The notes beneath the pieces were generated by a model, which did no database searches, was not told where the DNA came from, and saw only the letters and a list, made by a program, of their open reading frames with translations. Position numbers and translations under genes: made by a program. A stretch of DNA of 64,000 nt from contig OX352765.1 in assembly GCA_947095585.1 (NCBI GenBank), positions 74,321,976-74,385,975 on the forward strand, written 5' to 3'. Origin of the DNA: Nephrocerus scutellatus. Taxonomy: Eukaryota; Arthropoda; Insecta; Diptera; Pipunculidae. How positions within the stretch are numbered: the first letter of the stretch is position 1; each line of letters starts with the position of its first letter. Below, piece by piece: positions 32,210-43,409 of the stretch.

Positions 32210-34040
32210 AACCATTTCGGAAAAATGGGGCGTTCCAATTGAAAAACCATTTGTAATCACCCTCTAGTCATCTTATAGTCATGCTATCGTAATTTAGACA
32301 ATATTTAATCATCCTATAGTCATATGACATGCATCCTACAACCATTCTATAATCAGTCTATTGTGATCACTAATTCATCACTAAATCGAATTTAAAAACA
32401 TACATTTTTTTTTTTGATATTCTTCATGTCATATATTTTGTTACCCAGATTTATGGCACATTTTTGGAATTTAAGAACGTCAAAGATATTATTGAATTGA
32501 AGAACCTCAAGTGCTAAGAAATGTACTTTTTATTAAAATATCAATGAAATCGGGTAAAAATCCCGAAGCTTATGAAAATTTTCCACAATTCTTAAATCAG
32601 CATCCCGCTACCATTTGTAATGTTAACAACTGCGGTTCTTCAAATACTCAGAAATTTTCGTAAGTATGTGCAAGTTTTTTTGTTTCATTCTGTCATTGGC
32701 AACATCGTGGTTAAAAAACTACAGTACTTTAAATTTTAGAGGCACTACCTTTCTTTTTTGTAGGATAGGGAAGAATATCTCTTACGCGGTAGTCACCTCC
32801 ATAATTGGTACGTATAGTGATGATGCTCTTTTATGTAATGAATATAGGATGTCTTTTCAAGCGTAGTTTAATTCGTTTATTTTTTTAGTTTATATTATTT
32901 CTTAAATATACTCGTATATACTCGTATACTTTTAAACTGACCAGTCTCTAGATTTCCTTTTGCCTTTAGCCATATTCCGTTCGGCAAGCAGGTACCCGTG
33001 ATAGCTGCTTAATAAAAAAAAAACATTTGCGACAATGTTTTGAAGCCCTGCTTAATAGCAGAATTTCCGAATAGACAAAGAGTGCCTGTCAAAATTTGTC
33101 TGATGTGAAGTTCACCAGAGCAGCAGTGCACTTCAGTAAGGATGATATTCTACCCCCAAAATAAAAGCTTACTCAATTTAGCATTGAAGTATACTTTAAG
33201 CTTTGCGTTGGCATTCCCTGCAGACCTTCAAATTAGGAGATGTTCTAGCTTTTCCTACTCAGTCCTCTGTGAGGCACACGATAGACGCACATATACATGA
33301 TGAGGACCATTCATTCATTTTGAATAGCATGAATAAGTGCAGGAGCAGTGCAAGTAATTGAACGAAATTATGGGACATCTGTGTCTAGTACATACACATG
33401 CTTTGGGTCCACCAAATGGGGGTCAATATTACATTATATATTTTTTCCTTCATATAAGTATGCATACTCCACATATACGAGTATATGAATGTGACTATAC
33501 AACGTCCGGGTCGGACTGGACTTATCCGGTCTTGGCGTGCTATTCAGGAAAAGGAATGCAATGAATGTGAATGTGATACGCATTTCATGCCACATAAAAT
33601 CAAATTGGAAAGCCTCCAGCTTCTTTCAGTTACCAACCAACATCAGTTTCATATGACGTCCGCCCTTTGTGCGTGTGTTGTAGCCAACAGGGTGATTTGC
33701 TTTCAATTGTATGTAATTGCAATCATTTATGTTGGAATTCTAGAAGGAAAAAGAAAAGGACACAAGCACAGCGCAGCGAGATAATAACACAAATAACTAA
33801 ATCAAAATTATAGCAATTGTGGAATGTCTTTTGCCACTTGTTCGGTTTGTCTGGTCCCTTCTGCGTTTCATTGTATTGGGTGGAGATTCTTAAATTCTGT
33901 AGTTTTATAAGTATTTGACAAGTGATTATGAGAATTCATTTCTAGGGTAAGTAAAGCCAAAAAGTAAGTTTAACTTAGTTGAAGTTAGTTAGGCATTACA
34001 TTGATGTAGGATTCATTTGTATTATAAATAATACGGCAAC
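32210..34040. other. No recognisable gene
   Basis: AT-rich sequence. 32270-32380 has several CATCCTATAGTCAT-like phrases (a degenerate short repeat). ACTCGTAT is repeated at 32911-32930. No coding signal is recognised. Confidence 0.5.
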
Positions 34041-34297
34041 GAAATGAAATGAAATGAAATGAAATGAAATGAAATGAAATGAAATGAAATGAAATGAAAT
34101 GAAAATGAAATGAAATGAAATGAAATGAAATGAAATGAAATGAAATGAAATGAAATGAAATGAAATGAAATGAAATGAAATGAAATGAAATGAAATGAAA
34201 TGAAATGAAATGAAATGAAATGAAATGAAATGAAATGAAATGAAATGAAATTAAATGAAATGAAATGAAATGAAATGAAATTAAATGAAATGAAATG
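34041..34297. repeat. GAAAT pentanucleotide microsatellite
   Basis: About 51 tandem copies of GAAAT. Interruptions are one extra A near 34104 and two TTAAAT variants at 34251 and 34281, exactly 30 bp apart. It is purely repetitive with no coding role. Confidence 0.98.
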
Positions 34298-34540
34298 TCC
34301 TAATCACTAATTTGTTGTATAATGATTCTTTAAAAAATCGCACTGGCTTATTAGCTTTTGTATTTGTTTTTGTATATTTTGTATTGTTTTATCTAATTAT
34401 ATATAAATTTCAATGAATCGATATTTTGGTAAAGCTCTTTTGTAATATCTGACTTATCACCACCGATATAATACATACCCATTGCCATTTGCTTCAACGT
34501 TTATATGGTAGAGGATCGAATTGTGATTGATTGTGATTAT

Positions 34541-34827
34541 GGGTCTATTATTTTATTCAACCCGAGCGAGTAAAGTTACCCGGAGTACACCGAGCGAATG
34601 TTGCACGGCATAAAAGTATTCGGTGTGTACACTGAGTAACTTTACTCGCTCTTACACTGATATTCACTTCTGAGTAAAAAATAGGAAACTGTGTATACAC
34701 CGTGTCGTGCTCGGTTCACAATAAAAAACACAGAGTACAGAGTAAAATTACCCTGGGTGTATAAAAAAAACACAGTGTAAATTTTTGACGTACACTGCTC
34801 GCTCGGGTTGAATAAAAGAATAGACCC
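34541..34827. mobile_element. MITE with nested inverted repeats
   Basis: The first 30 bp, beginning GGGTCTATTATTTTATTCAA and ending CCCGAGCGAG, are inverted at the right end (34798-34827) with one mismatch. TAT lies directly outside both ends, a possible 3-bp duplication. Inside, GAGCGAGTAAAGTTAC near 34564 is inverted again near 34630-34652 (GTAACTTTACTCGCTC), and GAGTAAAATTACCC recurs near 34738. The element is about 287 bp with no ORF. A 3-bp duplication would fit PIF/Harbinger, but the sequence does not decide it. Confidence 0.85.
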
Positions 34828-35029
34828 TATGACTGATGTGTCAATTTCTCCATCAGTGACGTCTTAAAAGTACAAAACTAGGTTTCCAACAGCTGGTGAG
34901 TATTGATTGCGAATATCTTGTGGCATCAATTGAGTGAAAATTAAAAAATATACGAGCAGTGTACACCTCAAAACAGAAACATATCCGTCAAATTGAAGTG
35001 CCATATAAAAAGCGATTTTTTCTGAAAAG

Positions 35030-35200
35030 AATGACAGCAATTGTTGTTGGTGTTGTAGCAGCTCCAGGTCTGTTAAACCTATTGGTGGATTGACGATCCT
35101 TGGTCCAGTGTGTCAAACACTGGAGTCCTTTCGGTGCGTAGAACCGATCGCTGTAGAAAGGGATAGAAATTGATGTTGTTGTTGCTGTTGTTGTGCACTT
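35030..35200. repeat. GTTGTT-flanked interspersed repeat
   Basis: The unit is bounded by TTGTTGTTGGTGTTGTAGCAGC on the left and GTTGTTGTTGCTGTTGTTGT on the right. It contains CCTTGGTCCAGTGTG and GGTGCGTAGAACCGATCG. From memory, similar units with a GTTGTTGTAGCAGC start and CGTAGAACCGA are frequent in fruit-fly genomes; I could not check this. Confidence 0.5.
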
Positions 35201-36470
35201 CAAATTATGTATCCCTACGGATGTGAATGTTAAACTTACATACGCTGCATGTGAACAATGCTGGCCGCTTTATTGTTTGCTGCTGCTACATATATTTCTG
35301 TTTGTGCATTAAAACCAACAGACATCATCTCGTTTGTTAAAACCGCAAAATATTATATCTCAAAGTCAATGTGAAATGCGAAACCAATGTCAGAGTGCTG
35401 AAGCATCCTCAGTCAGCTGACAGCAATAGTGCCTTACCTTATGCTAAAACCGTTGCTGTTTACTCAAACAGAAAACCACAAAATCCAAACCGAACCTTGC
35501 CATTCGCTGAACTTTTGTTTTTGTGTCGGTCGCGGTGAGATGATAGATGCAACAACCTCTCGGCAGCGCCTACCTTGCACAGCAGCGAGTACTCGTACGA
35601 GGTACCGCAGCAGTACACGATTTGTGGCCTACGACGCTGTGCTATCCTACGATGATGGGCTATTAGAGTGAAAGTGCGACGACGCGCGGTTTCGTCCCAG
35701 TTTCGCAGAAAGTTGAAATTATTCCGCTCCAGAGGCTCCAGCAATTACACACATCCAAAGTGAATAAAGCTGCTCTTGTGCTCTTGTGCTGTGTGATAAT
35801 GTGATGCGAATCGTGTAAATGATAATTATGACGGATTAGGCAGTGTACCGCGAGCACCGGGTTCACATGTACTCATAACTGCGAGTGTATGGAGGAAGTT
35901 GGCTAAGTTCGCGCAAATTATGCACAACACAACAAACGATGATAGATTGTGGTCCGTCTGATGGATTGTAAGGGGAACAGCAAAGTGCACTCTTGCGCAC
36001 GAACACGAGAAACAAATTTCCACCGCAATTTACTGCTGGGCGATTGTGGAAGCGATGTGGAGCAATTCAAAGCGATAATTTTTCCACATTTGAAAAATTT
36101 TAAGATCGAATTTCAATCAAAAACGAGATACAGAGATACAGGAAAGAGCAAACGGACAGCAGTCAGTTTATCGTGGAACCAGCTGCAGTAGCTTTACTTT
36201 CCAATTATGTTGAAATTATATACATTTTACGAGTATCTTATCGCATGATCCCCGCTTTGCAGTGATATTTGATTTGCTTGTACAAGTATTTCTGACAATT
36301 GCTATGGGCACAATTATTTCTGAAGCTTGTTTGGCACACTGACATTAATTCTGGTTTTCAAAATTTTAATGAGACCTCCTAGGTAGGTTTTAAAGCGAAA
36401 TTAAGCCATCGAAAAATTGTCATTAATTCGTTTATTCGTTTGTTTCTTCCTTTTTTTCGGCCAAACTTCA
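35201..36470. other. No recognised element; possible unique or exon-like DNA
   Basis: 35400-36180 is less AT-rich and contains several overlapping frames on both strands (94 codons at most). I recognise no protein or mobile element. A 5' UTR or upstream exon of a host gene is possible but nothing shows it directly. Confidence 0.4.
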
Positions 36471-36474
36471 ACAT

Positions 36475-38315
36475 ATTCTTAGAAGTTTGAAATGGGTTTC
36501 ATCATTTGGCTCTACAACCAGGGTCCGGTCCTGGCCTCCCTCAAAAAGTCTCTCCACCGGTCCCGATGTCATCCAGTTTGGCATCCCTAAACTCTGGGCA
36601 TCCTGGTCTACGCCATTCTTCCAGCGTACGCTTGGCCGATCTCGCTGTCGTGTACATAAATCCGACCGCAAAGAACTCCCGAGCAGGATCCTCTTCGCTC
36701 ATGCGAGCTTAGTCATGGTAAACCTACATAGTCGTGTCAGTTTATTTGGGATGCCGAATTCTCTCATGGCTTTATAAAGTTCTACTCTGGCTATGCTATC
36801 ATAGGTGTCATTAAAGTCTATAAAAAGATGGTGTAGTAAGTTTTGAAACTCTAGACATTTTCCATCACCTGCCTAAGGATGTAAATCTGATCAGTTGTTG
36901 ATTTGCCTGGGATGAAGCCACACTGATATGTACTGGTACTCAACAACGTTATACCACGATAATTGCTGCATTTTGTGATATCTCCCTTCTTATGTATGGG
37001 GCACAGGATGCCTATTCGCCGCAGTTTTCTGGCATAGCTTCTTCCTCCCATACTTGTACTATTATTTCGTGAATTGCTTTTTTTCAGTTCCGCTGGAATC
37101 CCATAAGATCCCAACGCTTTATTTCTTTTGAGCCGATTTATCCCTCTGCTAACTTCGTCTATGATTGGTGGCGGCAGATGGTTTCATTTTCGGTCATTTG
37201 TGGAGCCTCCAATTGCTCAGTTAACTGGTCATTTAGCAACTCACGAAAGTGCTCTTTCCATCGCTCTAAGATGATCTTAATTTCGGGGATCATTTTACCA
37301 TCTTTGTCCTTGCAGTATGTGCAACGCGGTGTATATTGCGTCATACCGCGGACTCTTTGGTAGAACTTCCGCGCCTGGTGCGGTCCTTGCTCTCTCTAGT
37401 GTTCAAGTTCACGGACGAGATTCTTCTCCCAGGGTGCTTCCCTTCGCCGGTGAACTGTTTTTTCATATCTTCTGAGCTCTTTATATTCATCTTCGCGTGC
37501 CCGCGTTCTATGAGATTGTTTAGTTGCTCGGTACGCAACATTCTAACGTTCAGTCGCTAGCTTACATTCGTCATCGAACCAGTCGTTCCAATCTCTACGA
37601 CTACTGCCTAAGATGGAGATTCAGCCCCAGGGCCTACTCTTCCAGCATTTAACTTGTTTCTGGTCTCCTCGTTGCGAAAGGCAGTCGTGTCGACTCGAAT
37701 CTGATTCGCGGATGCAGTATTTCGTAATGATGCTACCCGCGCTCGGAGCACCATACCAACAAGATAGTGGTCCGAGCCGATGTTGGCACCTGGGTACATT
37801 CGTACCGTCATCAGATTCGGGTTATGGCTGCGGTCTATCAACAAGTGGTCTATCTGGTTGCGAGTGGATCCATCAGGAGATACCAAGGTGTCTTTGTGGA
37901 TATTTTTAGGGGCAAACCTTGTACTCCTAACGACCAAATTATTGCTTGCTGCCACCTCTATGACTCGTTGTCCATTGTCATTAGTGTTCTCGTGTAAGCT
38001 ATGGGTGCCAATGTAATGCCTGAATACTGGCTCCCTAACTATTTTAGCATTCATATCCCCCAGAATGATTTTTTACTGAGGGCAGGCATGGAATTCCCGT
38101 TCGACTGATTCAAAGAATTCTTCTTTATCATCATCTGGGGAATCCTCTGTAGGTGCGTGAACGTTTATGAGGCTTATGTTTTTAAATTTTCCCCGCACGT
38201 GAATGGTGCATAGCCGTTCATTTACTGCTTTAAAGCCGATAACGGTGGGTTTCATTCTTTTGCTAACTAGAAACCCGACACTATCACATGATGCCTTGCA
38301 TGATAAGTGTAATAT
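36475..38315 (-). mobile_element. RTE-like element (family C), copy 2
   Basis: Followed on the minus strand. Endonuclease start near 38300: VGFLVSKRMKPTVIGFKAVN and ISLINVHAPTEDSPDDDKEE (38255-38073). Endonuclease end 38054-37608: NDNGQRVIEVAASNNLVVRS, NQIDHLLIDR, GANIGSDHYLVGMV. Linker 37344-37159: RWKEHFRELLNDQLTEQLEA. RT start 37114-36851: CPIHKKGDI, SNYRGITLL, YQCGFIPGKSTTDQ. RT motif A follows, then a deletion near 36725 that removes YADD and most of the C-terminus. Only the extreme tail (RQRDRPSVRWKNGVDQDAQ, 36671-36468) remains. It lies back-to-back with the gypsy-like relic. Confidence 0.88.
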
Positions 38316-38814
38316 ATGTCATATTCTGATTTTTGTAAGACAGTATCCGAGGCTGATTTTTGGTTCCGTTATAATAATTTTTTTACTGGCGAGGTTGTTG
38401 GCCTCGCGCCAAACTTACCCGATCATTCCGCTTTTCCTGCATTGGAGGAAAATTACCGGCGGCCCTCACATGGAGGTTTGATCGCACTTCCAGCAGTCAG
38501 AGATAGTTACGGCCACCTGCAATTCTAGAGCATTCTGTGTTATTCCCCTTATTCTACTGATGGCTGTCCGCCATCATGTTAAGAGCAAATTAAAAGAAAT
38601 GGAAGAAAAAGGGATAATAAGTAAACGAGAGAAAACGTCACAATGGTCTCATCATCTGGTGGCCGTCGAAAAACAAAACAGGTCATTGAGATTTTGTTTA
38701 GACCCGGGTGAACTGAACAGGTAGTTAAGGATGAGCATTTCTTAATACCCACAATAGGTGATTTTCGGTATGCTCTGAATGGGATGAAATGCGATGATGG
38801 ATGAAAAAAGCACG

Positions 38815-39081
38815 TATTCAGACCTCAGCCAACAGCAGATCTGCCATTTCAGAAAATAGGCGTAGATGTATTAGAATTTCAAGGTAAAACATATTTAATT
38901 GCAATGGACTACTACTTAAAATGGAATGAATTATACGAAATCAAGGATAACGGTGCAACTAGTGTGATCAAGGTCTTAAAGAAAATCTTCTCTACTCACG
39001 GTATTCCCAGCACCGTAGTTTCTGGTAATCAGCATTGCAATTCCCTTTTGCTGAGAAGTTGGATATGAATTTTGATTTCAT
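38815..39081 (+). pseudogene. gypsy-like integrase core, first half
   Basis: It reads LPFQKIGVDVLEFQGKTYL, MDYYLKWNELYEI, and IFSTHGIPSTVVSGNQ. The integrase joins retroelement DNA to the genome through a DDE triad. The first Asp (GVDV) is present, but the second, normally VVSDN, reads VVSGN. A frame change follows (FPFAEKLDMNFDFI), and the sequence is cut at 39081. Confidence 0.85.
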
Positions 39082-39493
39082 TGACGACCGTAGTGTTCAT
39101 TAGAGGATACGATTATTTTATATAATAAAATTATTATTGATTGTATTTTTTGTAATATTTATAATATTTGTTGTTTATTTTGTAATATTTTCTTGGTCAA
39201 GGTTTTTTGTAGTTTTCCCTGACCATGATTCACTGATAAAAGTATTTGGACTCGCGTCGTTTTAGTTTCGTGATCGTTTTTTCGTATTGCTTTTTTTAAT
39301 GAATCAGAGATAATTCTGAGAAAATAAATTGAAACCGGCTACAAACGTGAGGAATGTGATATATTGTAATTCACATTCCTTCGAATTTTCAATTTTTAAT
39401 TTTAATAAAGGGCATAGCCCAACTTTTTGCCGTGACGAAAGTCATTCAGGGACTTATCCCTTGGCATTGAGTCCTTTAAAAAAAAAAAAAAAA
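39082..39493 (+). mobile_element. 5'-truncated CR1/L2-like element (family G), copy 2
   Basis: Mostly the non-coding 3' part. Shared with 3087-3450 (inverted) are ATTTTCTTGGTCAAGG, AAGTATTTGGACTCGCG, GAAACCGGCTACAAACGTGA, TTTTAATAAAGGGCA and GGCATTGAGTC, ending in an A-run at 39479-39492. The first 60 bases may be the last RT residues. It separates two integrase segments that fit together exactly when it is removed (GATTTCAT then ATACACTAGTCC). I see no clear target duplication. Confidence 0.8.
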
Positions 39494-40165
39494 TATATAC
39501 ACTAGTCCAGGATTTCCTCAATCGCACGGATTTGCTAAGAAAGTAGTCCATATTGTAAAAAAAATGCTCAAAAGGATAGGAAAAGTTGAGGACATAGATT
39601 TAGCCTTATTAGATTATAGATCCACACCAATCCTGGATATAGGTCTCTCCCCTGCAGAACTCTTAATTCTAGAAAAATCAGGACTAAACTACCGATTTAT
39701 GAAAAACAGTTGAAACAGGTCACATGTGATAATAATCCGAACCTTTTGGAAAACAAGCAGAATCGAATGGTACAGGTTAGCCGTCCATGAAAGGATCTCC
39801 TCCTAAGAAAATGGGAGAACGTATTGTATAGAAAAAACGACAAATGGGAATCTGGGCGTATTCTCGCACTGCCTAATACACCTCGATCCTATTGGTTAAA
39901 AAATGAAAATAATAATATAGTCCGACGTAACACAATACACCTAAGAAAGTCTGTGCCTCAGTTCAAATTGCCCTATGAACAGTCGTGCAATGGAAGTCTC
40001 TCGCCAGTAACTCAACAAATTCATAATTCTAACGATCACCCAGTCTGAAATTAGTGTACCAGAAGATGTTCAGAAAGAGGAGAGGCAAGAAGTAGCGCAG
40101 TCAACATACACCAATCGATATGGTCGCTCGGTTCGGAAGCCAGATTTTTTTCAAAGCGCGCTGAA
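39494..40165 (+). pseudogene. gypsy-like integrase second half and pol end
   Basis: YTSPGFPQSHGFAKKVVHIV continues the integrase. The catalytic Glu of the NGFAEK motif is Lys here (GFAKK), so two of three catalytic residues are lost. KMLKRIGKVEDIDLALLDYR and GLSPAELLILEKSG follow, then frame changes and a C-terminal part (39824-40048 and 40110-40165) ending YGRSVRKPDFFQSALK and a stop. Confidence 0.82.
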
Positions 40166-40169
40166 GTGA

Positions 40170-42545
40170 TGAAATTCATGCAGATTATTTACAGAATAAA
40201 CATAATTACAAGTTTGAAGTAATTTATAAACGCATATACAAATAATTAATAATTAAATACAAATTCAAAATGGATTAATGAATTCATACATAAGTATAAG
40301 TTACATATTCGGTCAGATCGAACTAATGATGGAGGATGATTTGACAACAGGCAGTTGTATTGTGACAGCCAACAAGAATAGGCACAAATTAAGAATACTT
40401 GAAGTTACAATTAGAGATGTGTTCCATTAATAAAACAACAATATTTAAGCAGATTGTTAATAATGTTGTAACAAACACCCAATTATGTTAAATAAAGTTC
40501 TTTATGTATTGTGTGTACGTACTCGTAATTTCTAATCAAATTATCTCAGCGTTGAACTGAAACTTTTTAATTGCCCACCGTAAATGTTGCCAGAGCGGTA
40601 TGTCTATATCGCACCAAGTGTGCTCACTTGTCCGAAAAAAAACTGCAGACAAAAACATAGCACGCGTTCTACAAGGAACTCCCAAGGAACCTTTCAATTT
40701 TGTTATTGTAACAAGAGGATTCAATTTCTCGTTCGATTTCGGATGGAAAACATTTTTCCAATAAACGAGCCCACACTCTACAGACAAACCGCGACCCACC
40801 GAGCACCACAAGAGCAAAAAACTTTCGTAATTGCTTCTATTGTTTTCTGAGTAGGAGCATTACTGGTTTGCGACTCCGGGTGCCTGGTGCAATATTTACA
40901 GGCAATTTAATTTTCAATTTTATTGCTCATAAGCAGCGCATAAGGAGCTTTTGCCATTAAACGAGAAATGGTTCTCGAGTGTTTGGCTCTGAGATCGACA
41001 TTGTTCACACACACACACACACACACACATACAAAACTGCCGATGTGTTTTGCTGTTCAGATACACCACAACATAACCACTAAAAAATTAATTAAAACAA
41101 AAATCCAACCAAAAAATCTGTTCGACAAATTCCAATTTAATTAAATCCCAAATACGTAATTACGAGTAAAATAGAATCGAGTAGAGTCGTCTACAAATAG
41201 ACTTTTATTTATTCATTGGGATGGGGTCGGAAGGTTTAGTGCCTTCGTGCTAATGGGGCCGGCTAATTTGCAAAAGGAAATCAGTAAAAGAGGAAATGTC
41301 TTTCCAATTCTGCATCGGAAAGATGCAAGAAAACGCAAAAGAACACCGACGACAAGCAAGGGATGAAAACACATTAGCGTCAGTTAGTCAGTGCCTTGCC
41401 ATACTCACTCACTCACGCATCCTTGAGTTCAAATATTTTATTTTCCGGAAATTTAGGTAAAATTTATTATACTTGTAGTTTCCTCTGTCACCCTAAGTTG
41501 GAGTGTTGTATCTGCGATGAGTATGTAAGTAGGCCAGCCTCGAGGATAATATTTTAGCCTCTGCAAGGTTCCATTCCCCCTATAGATTGCATCGCAAACA
41601 AGAATAAGGATAACATCCAGGACAAAAAATCCAATTGAAAATAATGCGCATATCCTTATGTGAAAGAGGCTTAAAGGTATGCGAGCAGCGCGTGACACTC
41701 CGACTTCACTCAATGCCACTCTGCCAAAGCCAATGCCAAAAACATCGATAGATTTTTATTACGCGGCTTTATTTTTTGCCCTGGAGTCCTGATTCGTCCT
41801 GACACCGACAATTCACAGTGTGTTTTACTGCTGACTGCTGACGATATTGTTGTTGCTGTTGTGCGTTTGTAATTTGATTCAAAAGCAAGTAGCGAGGTGT
41901 GCTTAAAATACAAGTGTGTCAGTGTGTGTGCGTGGGAGTGTAGTTAACTTGACGCCCTACCTTCCGTTCCGTTCCACACAATTTTTACGGCTTGTTCTGT
42001 GATTTATCGTATTTGAAAAGGCTTTTAACGGTGTCGACTTTATTTGTAGGAAAAAGCGCGTTTGCGAACCAATTCCTGCCTCTGCAAAAAGCCATTTTAA
42101 CGCTTCCAGGTGCTGCTTTAGCTGAAATTCTCGATCCCAAAATCTTACATGATTGCATATACAATTTATACTATGCTCCAATAAAAGCAATTTTTCACCT
42201 TTTTATTGGGTCGTTAACTTAACATTCAATCAATTTTAATGGAACGAAGCAGTCAAAAGTCGAACTACAAATCTTGAACGATAATCGAAAAAAATCGATT
42301 ATTACGCACAGCGAACGAAGTTGAGTTATGGAAGTTAATAGCGGAAGTTTCGTATCTCGCAACTACCAAGAATGTATCGGATCTTTGACATGTATATTTG
42401 ACTTGTATACTAAGATATATGTGTGTTTATGTGCAATCTGAAAAGTACTAACTTACTAGGTGGTGTGAATAAAAAGTAAGTGCGAGCGATTTTTCAGATA
42501 AAACAGAAATTTCAAAAGAGAAAAAGAGAATTTTCACCACAAAAT
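40170..42545. other. No recognisable gene; one CA repeat
   Basis: The remaining 3' region of the gypsy-like element may extend to about 40500 (AAATAAAGTTCTTTATGTA), but no LTR is defined. An (AC)n run of about 23 bp lies at 41006-41028. 41660-42230 is less AT-rich without a recognised frame. Confidence 0.5.
41006..41028. repeat. CA dinucleotide repeat
   Basis: About 11-12 uninterrupted copies of AC after TTGTTC. Confidence 0.95.
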
Positions 42546-42549
42546 CGAA

Positions 42550-43400
42550 TCTCCTATTAGAGAATTTACAAGGAAATTCCAATTCAATTTCAATTTTTAA
42601 ATTCTCTATATTAAATTCGCGGGCACGGTTGTCTGTGGCTGGCTGGGTGTCTGGTGGAATCTTGCGATCAATTTTTAATGCACTTTCTAAAGCCCGATTT
42701 TCCTGAAATTTTGTACACATGTGTATTTCCGGTGACAATACTTACTATTAAAATTTGGAAGTGATCTGGCCCCGGGTTCGGGGGGATCCTATACAATTTT
42801 TTTAAATTTTACCCGATTTCTTCTAAATTCGTGAGGTATGACCTGGTTGGCTCCCTTAAATTAACCCGATTTTCTTCAAATTCAAATTTTATATACGTGT
42901 GTATCTCCGATGAAAAACACTTTTTGTAAAAATTTTGGAGACCCCGGGCCCCAGGGTCATTGGGCCCAAAATTTTTTTTAAAAAAATTAACCCGATTTTT
43001 TTTAAATTTTATATACGTGTGTATCTCCGATGGACAACACTTTTTGCAAAAATTTTGATGGCCGGGGTCGAGGGGCCCCATAAAAATTTTTCAAAGAAAT
43101 TAACCCGATTTTCTTCAAATTTTATACACCTCTGTATCTCCGATGGACCAAATTTTTTTTTTAAAGTTTTTGGAGTGAACGGGCCCTGAGGGCCAAGGGG
43201 TGTCCATATAAATTTTTTAAAATTTAGCTCGATTTTATTCAAATTTTTAACACATGTGTATCACTGATGGACATAACTTTTTGTAAATTTGTTGGAGTGA
43301 TAGGGCTCTGAGACCCGTGTGTAAATTTTTTAAAAATTAGCCCGACTTTCTTCAAATTTTGACACATACCTATCTCCTATTAGAGAATTTACATGAAAAA
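42550..43400 (-). repeat. GGGGCC-family array, long
   Basis: Five or more head-to-tail units of 114-123 bp, with GTGTATCTCCGATGG anchors at about 42897, 43017, 43131 and 43254 and GC blocks such as CCCCGGGCCCCAGGGTC. The left edge shows TTTTTAAATTCTCTATATTA (42594-42613), the GGCTGGCTGGGTGTCTGG tract and GATCAATTTTTAA. CTCCTATTAGAGAATTTACA occurs at both 42551 and 43373, outside the units, as if bounding the element. Apparent frames here are repeat by-products. Confidence 0.88.
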
Positions 43401-43409
43401 TTTTAATTT

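Larger units (their letters stand above)
38565..40165 (+). mobile_element. gypsy-like LTR retrotransposon pol remnant
   Basis: Plus-strand pol pieces: RT start (KLKEMEEKGIIS, then SQWSHHLVAVEKQ and RFCLDPGELN, 38585-38722, with IPTIGDF further on), a large deletion near 38800, the integrase core (38815-39080 and 39495-39700) and the pol end (39824-40165, with W-SGRILALPNTPRSYW and NRYGRSVRKPDFFQ). Protease, most of the RT, RNase H and gag are missing, and no LTR pair is recognisable. It is split by the family G insertion. Confidence 0.85.

Noticed and set aside
34041..34297. CRISPR-like regular repeat
   Set aside because: It is a contiguous pentanucleotide microsatellite without spacers.
40200..40530. 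3' LTR of the gypsy-like element
   Set aside because: AT-rich with a possible polyadenylation signal, but no matching 5' LTR or TG...CA boundaries could be identified.
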